From: Opitutaceae bacterium
GTDB lineage: Bacteria; Verrucomicrobiota; Verrucomicrobiia; Opitutales; Opitutaceae
Assembly: GCA_018402455.1 (NCBI GenBank)
Contig: JAGYIG010000022.1
Coordinates: 1-53,572 of the forward strand
Reading direction: 5' to 3'
DNA: 53,572 nucleotides
This document shows, one piece after another, positions 9,260 through 18,184 of this stretch. The notes beneath the pieces were generated by a model. The model saw only the letters and a list, made by a program, of their open reading frames with translations, searched no databases and had not been told where the DNA came from. The position numbers and the translations under genes are program-made. Position 1 is the first letter of the stretch; every line of letters begins with the position of its first letter.

Positions 9260-10381
9260 TCAGGCGGGGATGCGGTGGAGTTCCCGATAAAAGTTATGCA
9301 ACGTTTCCGCCACCACTTCCCACGTGAAGGACTCTTTCATCCAGCGCTGGCCCAACGCGCCGCGGCGGGAGAGCACCGCGGGGGACTCCTCCAGCGCGGC
9401 TTTCATCACGTGATCGAATTCCCCGTACTCCACACACCAGCCCGCATCGCGGGCATTCAATTCGGTCCAGGGCGTGGTGGTCGTGGTGAGGACCGGAACC
9501 CCCGCCGCCATCGCCTCCGCGATGACCAAACCGAAATTCTCCGAATGGGAGGGCAGCAGGAAAAGATCCGCCACCGCATAAGGGGGCGGTTGGTAGGTGC
9601 CGTCGAAGATCTTGATGCGGTGCTGACTGCCCTCGCGCAACACCTGCGCCTTGAGCTGGGCCACCGAAAACTGATCGGGGATCCCCACGACCAGCAGCAA
9701 CCAGTCGGGCGGGGCAAGTTTACGCCAGAGGTCCATCAGCTCCACGACCCGCTTCTTGCTGTGCAGCCGGGAGTAGAACAGCCCCACCTTGTGCTCTTTG
9801 ATTTCGGGAACCCGGTTTAACCAAAACTCGCGCGCGATTTGCAGTTGCGGATCGGTGGGCAGGGTCACCCCGTTGGGCGCGACGCAAATGGGCTGGCGGA
9901 AGCCCAGGTTTCGGATGTCATCCGCTTCCATTTCACTCGTGGCGTGCCAACCGGTCACCCCCTCCAGCGCTCCGGGGTGGACCAAAACATTGGCGAATTG
10001 CTTTCGCCTCCGGTGGTGATTCCAAGCCCACGGGGCCATCATTCCCCGCGGGGAAAGGACCAAGGGGACCGCCCGGCTCGAAGCCGCCTTGAACGCGTAG
10101 TGCAGCGTCCGCAGCCAGAGTCCGTGGTGATGCAGGACATCATAGGTTCCCGCGTTGAGGTGGGTCCGCAGGGCGGACGACGGCGAAAACTGCTGGGGGG
10201 CTCCGCGTTCGAAGGTTCGAATGCTCAAGCCCGGCAGAATTTCCTCGTTCACGGCGGTGCCAGTGGTCAGCAGCTCCACTTCGTCCCCCTTGGCCGCCAG
10301 CCCCTTGGCCAGACCCAAACTGGAGCGGCTGGGGCCACCTCGTCGGGCTTCCAGACTAGCGATGATGTGAGCAATTTTCAT
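9260..10381 (-). CDS. Glycosyltransferase family 4
   Basis: This 373-residue GT4 enzyme begins MKIAHIIASLEARRGGPS, the usual donor-site glycine loop of the family. It carries the C-terminal signature SHSENFGLVIAEAMAAGVPVL, whose glutamates contact the nucleotide sugar. It should extend the lipid-linked glycan on the cytoplasmic side. The ATG at 10381 overlaps the stop of the acetyltransferase gene as ATGA, which fixes the start. It is followed after 5 bp by the frameshifted ligase gene. Confidence 0.88.
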   Translation of the reverse strand: MKIAHIIASLEARRGGPSRSSLGLAKGLAAKGDEVELLTTGTAVNEEILPGLSIRTFERGAPQQFSPSSALRTHLNAGTYDVLHHHGLWLRTLHYAFKAASSRAVPLVLSPRGMMAPWAWNHHRRRKQFANVLVHPGALEGVTGWHATSEMEADDIRNLGFRQPICVAPNGVTLPTDPQLQIAREFWLNRVPEIKEHKVGLFYSRLHSKKRVVELMDLWRKLAPPDWLLLVVGIPDQFSVAQLKAQVLREGSQHRIKIFDGTYQPPPYAVADLFLLPSHSENFGLVIAEAMAAGVPVLTTTTTPWTELNARDAGWCVEYGEFDHVMKAALEESPAVLSRRGALGQRWMKESFTWEVVAETLHNFYRELHRIPA

Positions 10382-10956
10382 GAAGAGGGGGAGGTCAAGG
10401 GTTCGGGCCGGGGTTTGATGGGTTTGCAGGGACATCCCACACAAATCATCCGCGCGGGCAGATCGTGCATGACGACGGATCTGGCGCCGACCACGCTAAG
10501 TTCGCCGATTTCAACGCTGGGGCCCACAAAAACTTCGGCGGCCAGCCAGGCATTGGAGCCGATCGTGATGGGACCCGTCACCAGCGGCATATCCCAACGA
10601 TTAAAATCATGAGTCCCCGCGCACAGGTGGCACCCTTGGCTGAGATTGGCCCCGTATCGCAAGGTGACCACCCCGAGGTTATAGATCGTCACCGCGGGAC
10701 CAATCATGGCCCGGTCTTCCAGCACCAGATTTCGCGGGTAGGCGATGCGGGCCGTGGGGTAGACCACCACCCGACCCGCGGGAGCCACGGTCGCGCCAAA
10801 GCAACGCAGCAGCCAGGTGCGCCAGCGATGCAGCGGCCGGGGGCTCCACCGGAAGAGGGTGCTCTGCACCAGGGTCCAGATCCAGCGTTCCAAAACGCGG
10901 CCCGGTCCGCCGGGTGTTACGCAGTTTTCACCGAGAAAGGGACGCGAGTTTTTCAT
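10378..10956 (-). CDS. WcaF-like hexapeptide-repeat O-acetyltransferase
   Basis: The 192-residue protein resembles the colanic acid acetyltransferase WcaF. It has an arginine/tryptophan-rich N-terminal helix, then a left-handed beta-helix of hexapeptide repeats (VVVYPTARIAYPRNLVLED onward), with the catalytic His expected in LCAGTHDFN. It ends with a short C-terminal tail after VVMHDLPARMICVGCPCK. It should use acetyl-CoA to acetylate a sugar hydroxyl of the glycan. I start it at the ATG at 10956, 17 bp past the preceding stop; the longer open frame upstream is a shadow of the next gene. Confidence 0.85.
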   Translation of the reverse strand: MKNSRPFLGENCVTPGGPGRVLERWIWTLVQSTLFRWSPRPLHRWRTWLLRCFGATVAPAGRVVVYPTARIAYPRNLVLEDRAMIGPAVTIYNLGVVTLRYGANLSQGCHLCAGTHDFNRWDMPLVTGPITIGSNAWLAAEVFVGPSVEIGELSVVGARSVVMHDLPARMICVGCPCKPIKPRPEPLTSPSS

Positions 10957-10972
10957 GGTCGGTTCGGACACT

Positions 10973-12157
10973 TCATGGCTCAGCTTGGTTTGAGGCGGTA
11001 GTGATACGAGCAAAGTCGGCGAGCAGCCGGTCGCTGTAGGTTTTGAAATCGTAGCGAGCCGCGGTGGGTTGGGCCGCGGCCGCCAGCCGGGCCCGCCGGG
11101 CGGGATCCGTAATGAGTTGGGCCAGCCGGGCGGCGAGTTGGCTCTCGGCGTTTTCACTGCGGTGGTCGTAGGTGAGCGCGTTGGTCCCGGCGTCAATGTA
11201 GTCGGCAAAGCATTCGAGCTGAGAGGTGACCACCGCGCACCCCGCGGCCATCGCCTCGAGGTTGGCGACGCCAAAGGTTTCGCCATTTTCGGCCAGACTG
11301 GGCAGCACAAAAACATCCAGGGATCGGTAGATTCTCGCCAGTTTTTCGGGATCGAATTCCGGGGGCAGGACCTCGATCGATTCGGGGGGCACCACCCCTT
11401 CCAGCCGTTGCAGTTGCGCCTGCAGAAAACGTTCGCCCGATCCTCCCATGCTCACCGCGACCGGCCCGCACAGGGTCAAATGCCAGGGGGGAAGCGCGGT
11501 TTGGGCCGCCAGTAGCCGAAGCGCTCCCATCAATTGCGCGATGCCCTTTTCGGCATGAATCCGGCCGATGAAACCGAGCCGAACCGGGCCGTTGGGGGCC
11601 CCGGAGGTATCACTTGGGGCCGGGGGACGGGGCGTCCCCGCCATTTTTGCGAAATCCAACGGAAAACCGTAGAGCTGGCTGACCCCCTGCAAGGCGGGAT
11701 TTTCGGCCACGATTTTTTTCAAAACGGGTCGGCTGTTGACCACGATGAGAGCGACATCGCGATACCAGCGAAACTGCCCCTTGGGCACCCGGCCGGTGGT
11801 GATGACGACCTTGCCCGCATCGGGTCGTTTTCGGCCCAACCACACCGGCAACGAAACCGTGTTGATCACCACCACATCCGCTGGTTCCAGCAGCCGGGTA
11901 ATCCGTCGCCCCCAGATCCAGTCTTTGATCAGGTTGAGGACCAGTATCGACGAGTGCCTGAACCCCGGGACGCGTCGGTAGTGCACTCCGCCCACCGTTT
12001 CCCGGTTGGGAAAGTCCGCCCACGCGCGGGAATAGAGCGTCACGTGATGGCCGGCCGCGACAAACTCCTCGCCGAGTCGGGCCCAGGCCTTCTCCGTGGC
12101 GCCACCGTTGACGGCCGGAACCGGGAGAAAAAATCCGCTCACAATTGAAATCTTCAT
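10973..12157 (-). CDS. Glycosyltransferase family 4
   Basis: A 394-residue GT-B enzyme starting MKISIVSGFFLPVPAVNGGATEK. An N-terminal Rossmann domain is followed by the linker VRLGFIGRIHAEKGI and the C-terminal donor domain with LAENGETFGVANLEAMAAG, including the EX7E-type acid pair. The ATG at 12157 overlaps the preceding stop as ATGA. It presumably adds one residue of the repeat unit; donor and linkage are unknown. The reading frame is intact. Confidence 0.87.
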   Translation of the reverse strand: MKISIVSGFFLPVPAVNGGATEKAWARLGEEFVAAGHHVTLYSRAWADFPNRETVGGVHYRRVPGFRHSSILVLNLIKDWIWGRRITRLLEPADVVVINTVSLPVWLGRKRPDAGKVVITTGRVPKGQFRWYRDVALIVVNSRPVLKKIVAENPALQGVSQLYGFPLDFAKMAGTPRPPAPSDTSGAPNGPVRLGFIGRIHAEKGIAQLMGALRLLAAQTALPPWHLTLCGPVAVSMGGSGERFLQAQLQRLEGVVPPESIEVLPPEFDPEKLARIYRSLDVFVLPSLAENGETFGVANLEAMAAGCAVVTSQLECFADYIDAGTNALTYDHRSENAESQLAARLAQLITDPARRARLAAAAQPTAARYDFKTYSDRLLADFARITTASNQAEP

Positions 12158-13356
12158 GAACTGGAGGAGGCGGTTTCCGTCAGCGCTTCCCGCAGGCCTT
12201 GGGAAGTTTGGCGGTAGGTGTAGTGCGCGATCCTGGCCCGGACGTTTTGCCGCAGTTGGGCGCGGGTCTCGGGTTGCGCCAGTGCCGACAGGGCATGGTC
12301 GAGTTTTTGCGTGAGGGCTTGCCGGTCCCCGGCAGGAAAGCACCAGCCGGTGAGGTCCTCGGTGATCAGATCGAGATGGCAGCCGACTCGATCGGAAACG
12401 AGGCACGGCACGCCGGCGTGCATGGCTTCGTTGACCGCCAACCCCCAGGTTTCAAACCATCCCTCCGACGGGAGCACCATCAAATCAGCCATGGCATACC
12501 GCAGGGGCATTTCGGACTGATTGGCAAAGGGCAGGAAAACCACGTTTTCGAGTTTTCGATTCCGGACCTCGGCCATCAGGCTCTCCCGTTCCGGCCCGTC
12601 GCCCGCGAAAACCAACGTGGCCTGTTGTGCGCCGCAGCGGGCGAAGGCCTCCAAGAGGGTGCGGGGGGCTTTCTCCGCATGAAATTTCCCCGCAAAGAGG
12701 ATGAGTTGAGTTTGTGGATCCACTCCGATCGCTGCGCGGGCGGCCTGGATTTTTTCCGGGGCAATCGCTTGGGAAAAACGCGTGGCGTCCACGGCATGGG
12801 GCGCAAAAATCAGCTGCGGGGCGGGAACGCCCAAATATTCAAAATAGGCCCGATTGGCTTTGCCCACGTAGAGGATGCGATCAAAGCGCTGGTAGAGTTT
12901 GCGCAGGAGCAGGCGCTTGAAGCCGTTCAAGGAGTTGCGGCCGAGAATGTGCGAATCTCCGCGAAAAATCAGTTTCCATCCTTCGCGTCGTGCCGCGGCG
13001 ATGAGGCGGAGGTGGGAACGGTATTTGTAGCCAAACAACAAGACGTGGGAAGGGGCGTAGTTGCGCAGAACCGCCCGCAGCGTCGGATTATGCAGCCCGG
13101 AAAACCGTTGGGTGCCAGGATGGGAGGATTCATTCGGAACCCACTCGTGCGCGTAGCCCTGCAGGAGGTCGATGTCCCATTTGAAACTCCGTTCGAACAA
13201 CGGGTCAGTGGCCTCCCGCACCCCGAAGTCCCAGAGATAGAAAACGCGAAACTCCAGGGTGCCTTCCGCGGCCAGGTGCGTAAACCAGGGGCTGTAGTAC
13301 TGGGTCGGGTGCGACAGCACGATGGCGAGACGGGCCGTTGTTTTTTTCACGATCAT
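12154..13356 (-). CDS. Glycosyltransferase family 4
   Basis: This 400-residue GT4 protein begins MIVKKTTARLAIVLSHPTQY, and has a His-rich N-terminal acceptor loop (HPTQYYSPWF). The donor half contains LILFAGKFHAEKAPRTLLEA and LPSEGWFETWGLAVNEAMHAG. It ends with a helical tail HYTYRQTSQGL. The ATG at 13356 overlaps the previous stop as ATGA. The N-terminus resembles glycosyltransferases that recognise a hydrophobic or aminosugar acceptor, but specificity is not readable. Confidence 0.86.
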   Translation of the reverse strand: MIVKKTTARLAIVLSHPTQYYSPWFTHLAAEGTLEFRVFYLWDFGVREATDPLFERSFKWDIDLLQGYAHEWVPNESSHPGTQRFSGLHNPTLRAVLRNYAPSHVLLFGYKYRSHLRLIAAARREGWKLIFRGDSHILGRNSLNGFKRLLLRKLYQRFDRILYVGKANRAYFEYLGVPAPQLIFAPHAVDATRFSQAIAPEKIQAARAAIGVDPQTQLILFAGKFHAEKAPRTLLEAFARCGAQQATLVFAGDGPERESLMAEVRNRKLENVVFLPFANQSEMPLRYAMADLMVLPSEGWFETWGLAVNEAMHAGVPCLVSDRVGCHLDLITEDLTGWCFPAGDRQALTQKLDHALSALAQPETRAQLRQNVRARIAHYTYRQTSQGLREALTETASSSS

Positions 13357-14756
13357 TGGCCGGTGAGGTGCCGATACGCCCAGGGAATCCCCAGCAGGGC
13401 CACCGAGGCTTGATAGAGGGAGGAGAGCCAAACCGCCAAAGTCATCTCGGCTTGGAAACTCCAGGCAATCAAAAGAATCTGCGCCAATCCGGCCAGGGAT
13501 ATGGGGGATGCGTTTTGCCCCCATCCGCCGACGATCTTAAACATGAAACCCATCCCGATGCCCACCAAGCCGACTCCGATAAAACCGAAATTGGCATAGG
13601 CCTCCGAGGGAATCCCAAAGGCAATACTGACGCGTTCGGCGCCGGATGCGGACACAAATCCGTAATACACCGCCAAGGTCATGTTGCTCTCGTGGGGACG
13701 GGGTTTGCTCGGCCAGAGGATTCTGGGGACGGCGAGCAGGGGAATCGGTTTATAGGTTTCCCCCATCAGGTAGTCCCGGGGAACCGGACTGCGGTCCACC
13801 AGAGTGCACATAATCTGGAAGAGCGAAGCCCGCTCCAGAATACCACTCGTCATTTGTCCCTCTTCCTTTTCATCCCGCTGCAACCCAAACTCGATCCATT
13901 GACCGTAAAAATCGGGGATATCCGACAGTTTCAGTTCCACGTCCGAGGTGCGTTCCCAGTAGATCTCCCGCATTTCGTCCTTCCCGTTATGGAGGACGGC
14001 GAACGCAAAGAAAACGACCCCCATAAAAACCAACGGCAACCGTTTACTGGCGGTCACATAGCCGATCAGGGCCATCAAAATTGAAGATGCGATGGTGATA
14101 AGGTAGAGCTGGGTCGCCACCATCACCGTCTGGGCGAAAAAAATGACGGGCAGCGTGACCTTGTCCCCGGGAGACAGGAGCTTGCTGCCCCAAGCCCGGC
14201 TGATCAAAAATATGCTCACGGTGCCGATGCCAAAAAACAACGCCCGGAGGATCGACAGGAACTCATGCGGAATCACGTCGGTGAAGAGTTGAAGATAAAC
14301 GAAGGCGGTCATGGTGTAGACCCCCAAGCGGCTTAGCTTGATGTTGTCTTCCTGGAAGATCGCCTTCGTCCAGGTCGGGTTCCGACTGGGCCGAATCGAG
14401 GTGAAGTGGTAACCCGCGTAACACGCCAGTTGGAACCCCAGCACGGCCAGCGCGGAGCGGAACAGAACGGCGTCCCCGAATCCCAAAGTTGCGGGGTGTC
14501 CCCGCAGCAGCGGCATCGCGTAAAAGGGGATGAACGTCAGCATCATCAATTCGAAGGCGGGAAGCCCTTCGGTCCGCTTTTTGGCCCACTTGAGTGCCGG
14601 GATCGCTGCGGTCACGATGATGCCCATGGCGAGGACGATTAACGGGCCATTGCGCAGGGGCGTGGTGAGTCCTTGCCAAACCACCAGACCGATCAGAGCG
14701 GCCCATCCGTATTTCAGGATCTTGGGAGAGAGGGTGGCGGTTGCCGAACTAGCCAT
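13353..14756 (-). CDS. Wzy-like oligosaccharide repeat-unit polymerase
   Basis: A 467-residue inner-membrane protein with roughly twelve hydrophobic helices. A central hydrophilic loop (about residues 240-370) contains PIPLLAVPRILWPSKPRPH followed by IAFGIPSEAYANFGFIG. The P-R-x-LWPxKP motif and the later G-(I/E)-x-EAY-x-NFG segment are characteristic of O-antigen/exopolysaccharide polymerases of the Wzy class, which link repeat units on undecaprenyl diphosphate in the periplasm. Its end overlaps the next ATG as ATGA. No Wzx flippase gene is recognisable in the locus, so its partner is unclear; see findings. Confidence 0.75.
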   Translation of the reverse strand: MASSATATLSPKILKYGWAALIGLVVWQGLTTPLRNGPLIVLAMGIIVTAAIPALKWAKKRTEGLPAFELMMLTFIPFYAMPLLRGHPATLGFGDAVLFRSALAVLGFQLACYAGYHFTSIRPSRNPTWTKAIFQEDNIKLSRLGVYTMTAFVYLQLFTDVIPHEFLSILRALFFGIGTVSIFLISRAWGSKLLSPGDKVTLPVIFFAQTVMVATQLYLITIASSILMALIGYVTASKRLPLVFMGVVFFAFAVLHNGKDEMREIYWERTSDVELKLSDIPDFYGQWIEFGLQRDEKEEGQMTSGILERASLFQIMCTLVDRSPVPRDYLMGETYKPIPLLAVPRILWPSKPRPHESNMTLAVYYGFVSASGAERVSIAFGIPSEAYANFGFIGVGLVGIGMGFMFKIVGGWGQNASPISLAGLAQILLIAWSFQAEMTLAVWLSSLYQASVALLGIPWAYRHLTGQ

Positions 14757-14807
14757 GAGGAAGGGAAGGGGTGAAGGGGACGGGCTGAAACGGGGTTCGC
14801 ACGCGCG

Positions 14808-16124
14808 TCATGGTGTGCGCTGATTTTCAGGTGACCGCAGGACGGCGTTGAAGACGGTCACCAGATCTTCGGTCATCCGCGTTGCGGTGTAGCCCTGGGC
14901 TTTGATTTGGGGGCTGGGACGTTCGGCAAATCCGTGGTCGGCAAACCACTGCTGGTGCAGCGCGGCGGCGATGCCGGACGACGGGATGTCCTCGGCGAAG
15001 GCGAAGCTGTGTTTCATGCCCAGCTTGCGGGCTTGTGCCATCATCGGACTATCGCGGTGCGCGATCAAAAGGAGCGGGTTCTGGGTCAACAGGCTGCCCT
15101 CCAGCTTGGAAGCATTGTAGGTGGAATCGCTCGATCCGAGGACCAACACGGAATCCGCGGTGGCGCTGTAGAAGGTGGCTTGGAAGTAGGGCACCCGACT
15201 GGTGTGCTCCGCCACATAGGCGGCCACGCCGGTCGCGGTGGCGGCGGGAAGCACCGTGGGCTCGGCCAATTGAGCCGGTGCGTAATTGGTGCCAATGAAA
15301 TGAAACCGATGTCGCCGGGCGGAGGCGGGATCGGTCTCAAGAAAGCGGGCGAATGCCGCAAACAAAATGTCCAAGCCGGGCCGCATGCCGTCCGTGCACC
15401 TCCCCGTGTAAACGTGGTGAATCAGGTCCTCCGTTGACTCAAGCAGGTTGGGGGACGGGGGGGATTTGAGCGCCACTTCGAGATCCCGGGGAGACGCTCC
15501 GAACGGCAGGACTCTCATCCGATTTTCCGTCAGCCCGGGGTAACGGGATTTGAGCTGACCGAAATAGTGCGGCGAAACACAAATGATACCGGCCGCATGT
15601 TTCATCACTGCGGGTTCGTGGCGGCGGGCTTGGAATTGGGCCCACCCATAGCGCCACCGCCCGCCCGGAGGTTTTTCGCCATGAGCGCGATAATGGTCGG
15701 TGACCCAGGGGTCCTGCAAATCCACCACATACGGCACGCCGAACTGTTTTTCCCACCTCGGGCCCAGGCGAAAGGCATCGAATTGGGAGGTCGAAATAAA
15801 AACCAAATCAAATTTCTCCGCCGCCAACAGGCGTTCCCCCGCCCGCCTCAACGCGTGGCCGCAACGCAGCCAGATCGAGCCAAAACCCAACTTGCGGGTC
15901 CATTGAAAGGGGATCCCGCGACTGTAAACGATGGTCGTGCGCTCCGGCAGGGTGGCCGTCATCTGCGGATCCAAATTCGCGCCTTCCACCAAGTCGGGGG
16001 CGATGGCCAGCACCGTGCTCTCCCAGCCCTGCGCGGTCAAATGCGGCAACGCCAGTCGCACCCGGTGCATGTCGGGGGCGTTCACCGGCGCAAAATGAGG
16101 ACTGACGATTAAAACCCGGGGCAT
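14808..16124 (-). CDS. Glycosyltransferase (GT4-like)
   Basis: The 438-residue protein starts MPRVLIVSPHFAPVNAPDMHRV, an N-terminal pattern seen in GT4_5-type transferases. An acceptor-domain segment VPYVVDLQDPWVTDHYR follows, and the second half has a degenerate donor domain (VHHVYTGRCTDGMRPGL...SALEGSLLTQNPLLLIAHRDS style). It lacks the classic E-x7-E signature, so activity is inferred from fold only. The start at the ATG 16124 is 8 bp after the preceding stop. A 51-bp gap separates its stop from the polymerase gene. Confidence 0.75.
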   Translation of the reverse strand: MPRVLIVSPHFAPVNAPDMHRVRLALPHLTAQGWESTVLAIAPDLVEGANLDPQMTATLPERTTIVYSRGIPFQWTRKLGFGSIWLRCGHALRRAGERLLAAEKFDLVFISTSQFDAFRLGPRWEKQFGVPYVVDLQDPWVTDHYRAHGEKPPGGRWRYGWAQFQARRHEPAVMKHAAGIICVSPHYFGQLKSRYPGLTENRMRVLPFGASPRDLEVALKSPPSPNLLESTEDLIHHVYTGRCTDGMRPGLDILFAAFARFLETDPASARRHRFHFIGTNYAPAQLAEPTVLPAATATGVAAYVAEHTSRVPYFQATFYSATADSVLVLGSSDSTYNASKLEGSLLTQNPLLLIAHRDSPMMAQARKLGMKHSFAFAEDIPSSGIAAALHQQWFADHGFAERPSPQIKAQGYTATRMTEDLVTVFNAVLRSPENQRTP

Positions 16125-16132
16125 GGCGCGGT

Positions 16133-17365
16133 TCACGATGGCGACCCTAGAGCCTGCTTCACCAGTTCCAACAGTCGCTTCGACTGGTGTTCCCAACAGT
16201 ATTTTTCAACCGCCGCTTGTCGGGCGACGCGCTGCATCCGTCGGAGACGGACGGGGTTCTCCGCCAGACCTTGCACCGCTGAACCAATCTGGTCGGGTTG
16301 ATCCAAGGAAACTTCCCAGCCCGCGTCCGGATACGCCGCCAAGACTTCCTGCTGACCCCGGGTGGGCGTCGCGATAACGGCCAAACCGGCGTTGAAATAC
16401 TGCAGCATTTTATTGGTTATGGTGAGGTCCCGGTTGCGAATGTGGTCCACCTCCAGCGCCAGTCCGACATCGTGTTCAGCCAATACGCCGGGCAAATCGT
16501 CGGGCGACACGGCAGGTTGAAATCGCAGGTGCTGTGGTCCTCCCGACGGCACCAGTTTACCGATTCGTTCCCGGTAGGCTGGAGCCACGGTACCGAGGAG
16601 CGTGAGCCGCGAGGGGGCCTGCGATCCCACCCAGCCCATCAAAAACGCTTCCAAGCCCCGATCGGGACCCACCGTCTGTGAAAACCACACCATCGAAAGG
16701 GGGGCGGGAGGTTCATTTGGCGCGGTTTGAGTCCGGTCGGTTTCCTGCAAGGGGAAAGCGTTATAAATCACCTGGGCCTTTTTCCCGCCCAAGTCCTCCT
16801 GCAAGGCGGCGGCCAGGCTGGCGGACGTGGTGGTCACATAAGCCGCCTTTTCAAGCAGGGTCTTTTCGACGTTTCTGAGGAGACGACACGGACGACCGCT
16901 TCGCTTGTTCAGCGGGAGGTCCTCACTGTGCCAATCCTCCAGATCCGCGGCCACGGTTCGCTGCGCTCTCAGGAGCTGGGTGGCGCACCACAAGGCGGGC
17001 TCGGTGTGGCCGATCAGGAGATCCCATGAGCTCGATCGGGCCCGCCGCAGGAGTTCATCGGTCGGGCCCAGTGCCAAGGGGTGTTCCCGGCCCGTTCGAC
17101 TCAGGTATTTACGGGCCAAACTGGTTTTTAACCGCCGGATCGCTCCGGCCACGCCGGTGCGGCAATTGAGATAGTGGACGGCAAAGGGAGCCGTCGCCAG
17201 AATCTGCCGGTCGATTTCTTGAGAGGGGGCATGGCTGTCCACCGTTTGCACGGTGACTTGGTAGCCCGCCACCGCCAGCGCCGTGGCCTCCTTTAAGACC
17301 CGCGGATTGCGACAGAGGTGGCTGGCCGACAAAATTCGGATGCGAGCGGGAAAGTCAGCTTTCAA
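16133..17365 (-). CDS. Glycosyltransferase (GT4-like)
   Basis: A 410-residue GT-B protein. The N-terminus RIRILSASHLCRNPRVLKEA is the usual SxxxxxNPRxxKEA pattern of glycosyltransferases in surface-glycan loci. The middle segment has VAADLEDWHSEDLP, and the C-terminal donor domain includes SMVWFSQTVGPDRGLEAFL and TNKMLQYFNAGLAVIATPT. It probably adds one sugar of the repeat unit. It is followed by the previous gene after 8 bp and preceded by the FkbM gene after 36 bp. Confidence 0.8.
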   Translation of the reverse strand: MKADFPARIRILSASHLCRNPRVLKEATALAVAGYQVTVQTVDSHAPSQEIDRQILATAPFAVHYLNCRTGVAGAIRRLKTSLARKYLSRTGREHPLALGPTDELLRRARSSSWDLLIGHTEPALWCATQLLRAQRTVAADLEDWHSEDLPLNKRSGRPCRLLRNVEKTLLEKAAYVTTTSASLAAALQEDLGGKKAQVIYNAFPLQETDRTQTAPNEPPAPLSMVWFSQTVGPDRGLEAFLMGWVGSQAPSRLTLLGTVAPAYRERIGKLVPSGGPQHLRFQPAVSPDDLPGVLAEHDVGLALEVDHIRNRDLTITNKMLQYFNAGLAVIATPTRGQQEVLAAYPDAGWEVSLDQPDQIGSAVQGLAENPVRLRRMQRVARQAAVEKYCWEHQSKRLLELVKQALGSPS

Positions 17366-17401
17366 AATGGAAACACACCAAGGTGCGGGCTGAATCAGCC
17401 G

Positions 17402-18166
17402 TCACGGCTTGATGCCGTCGGCGATGGCATAAACGTCGCCCCACGCCAGGGGGTCATCAAGGTGCGTCAGCGTCTGCTGGAGTTGCGCGGCAGTTTGCCA
17501 CTCCGGGGTCGAGTAGTTCGTATGCAGTTCGGCCACGAAGTTGAAGCGATAGGCGGCCAGCCCGTCCAAGTAATCGAGGCACTGGCTGGTCACGGTCAAA
17601 AACTCCCGGTTAAACTCAAAAGACAATCGAGGGAGGGCCACGGTCAGGCCTTTGAGCACTTCGTCCTCGAATCCCTCGACATCGATCTTGCAGAACGCGG
17701 GGGTGCCATGGGTTTCGATCAAGGCATCCAGGGTCGATACCCTCACCGTCTCGTGTTGATCAAAGCCGTAGTCGTCCGAAAATCGGCTCACCTCGGCAAT
17801 ATCTGGCCGCAGGGATGCGATTTCGTCCAAGGCCGTGGATTTCGTTAACTGGGCGGTCCCCGCTGCGGCGCCCAGCGCACAGTTTTCGATCCAAAATCGC
17901 TTCTTGGCGATCTCCCGGGAGAACCGCGTTTGCAGGTTTTCGGTCAAGGACCGTTGGGGTTCCACCGCGACCACTTTGGCGCCCAGGCTACAGAAGATGC
18001 GGGCGTAGTGACCGGCGTTCGCCCCGATATCAAACACGGTGCTGTGGGCGGGAATCAGCCGGCGGTAAAAGGAACGGCGCGCCCGATGGCGCCAGACATG
18101 GCGCATCTCCCGGATGGTCGCATACCAACGGCTGGCACGGATGCGGGACGGAAGGGGCGGTTTCAT
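17402..18166 (-). CDS. FkbM family SAM-dependent methyltransferase
   Basis: This 254-residue class I methyltransferase has motif I VFDIGANAGHYARIF (SAM-binding), motif II VVAVEPQ, and the FkbM-type KIDVEGFEDEVLKGL strand. FkbM-family enzymes O-methylate sugars or polyketides. Placed among glycosyltransferases, it most likely methylates a hydroxyl of the glycan or its end. A GTG at 18169 directly precedes the ATG at 18166; I chose the ATG. It lies 18 bp after the CgeB-like gene's stop. Confidence 0.85.
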   Translation of the reverse strand: MKPPLPSRIRASRWYATIREMRHVWRHRARRSFYRRLIPAHSTVFDIGANAGHYARIFCSLGAKVVAVEPQRSLTENLQTRFSREIAKKRFWIENCALGAAAGTAQLTKSTALDEIASLRPDIAEVSRFSDDYGFDQHETVRVSTLDALIETHGTPAFCKIDVEGFEDEVLKGLTVALPRLSFEFNREFLTVTSQCLDYLDGLAAYRFNFVAELHTNYSTPEWQTAAQLQQTLTHLDDPLAWGDVYAIADGIKP

Positions 18167-18184
18167 CACAAGGTTCGCCGGGGT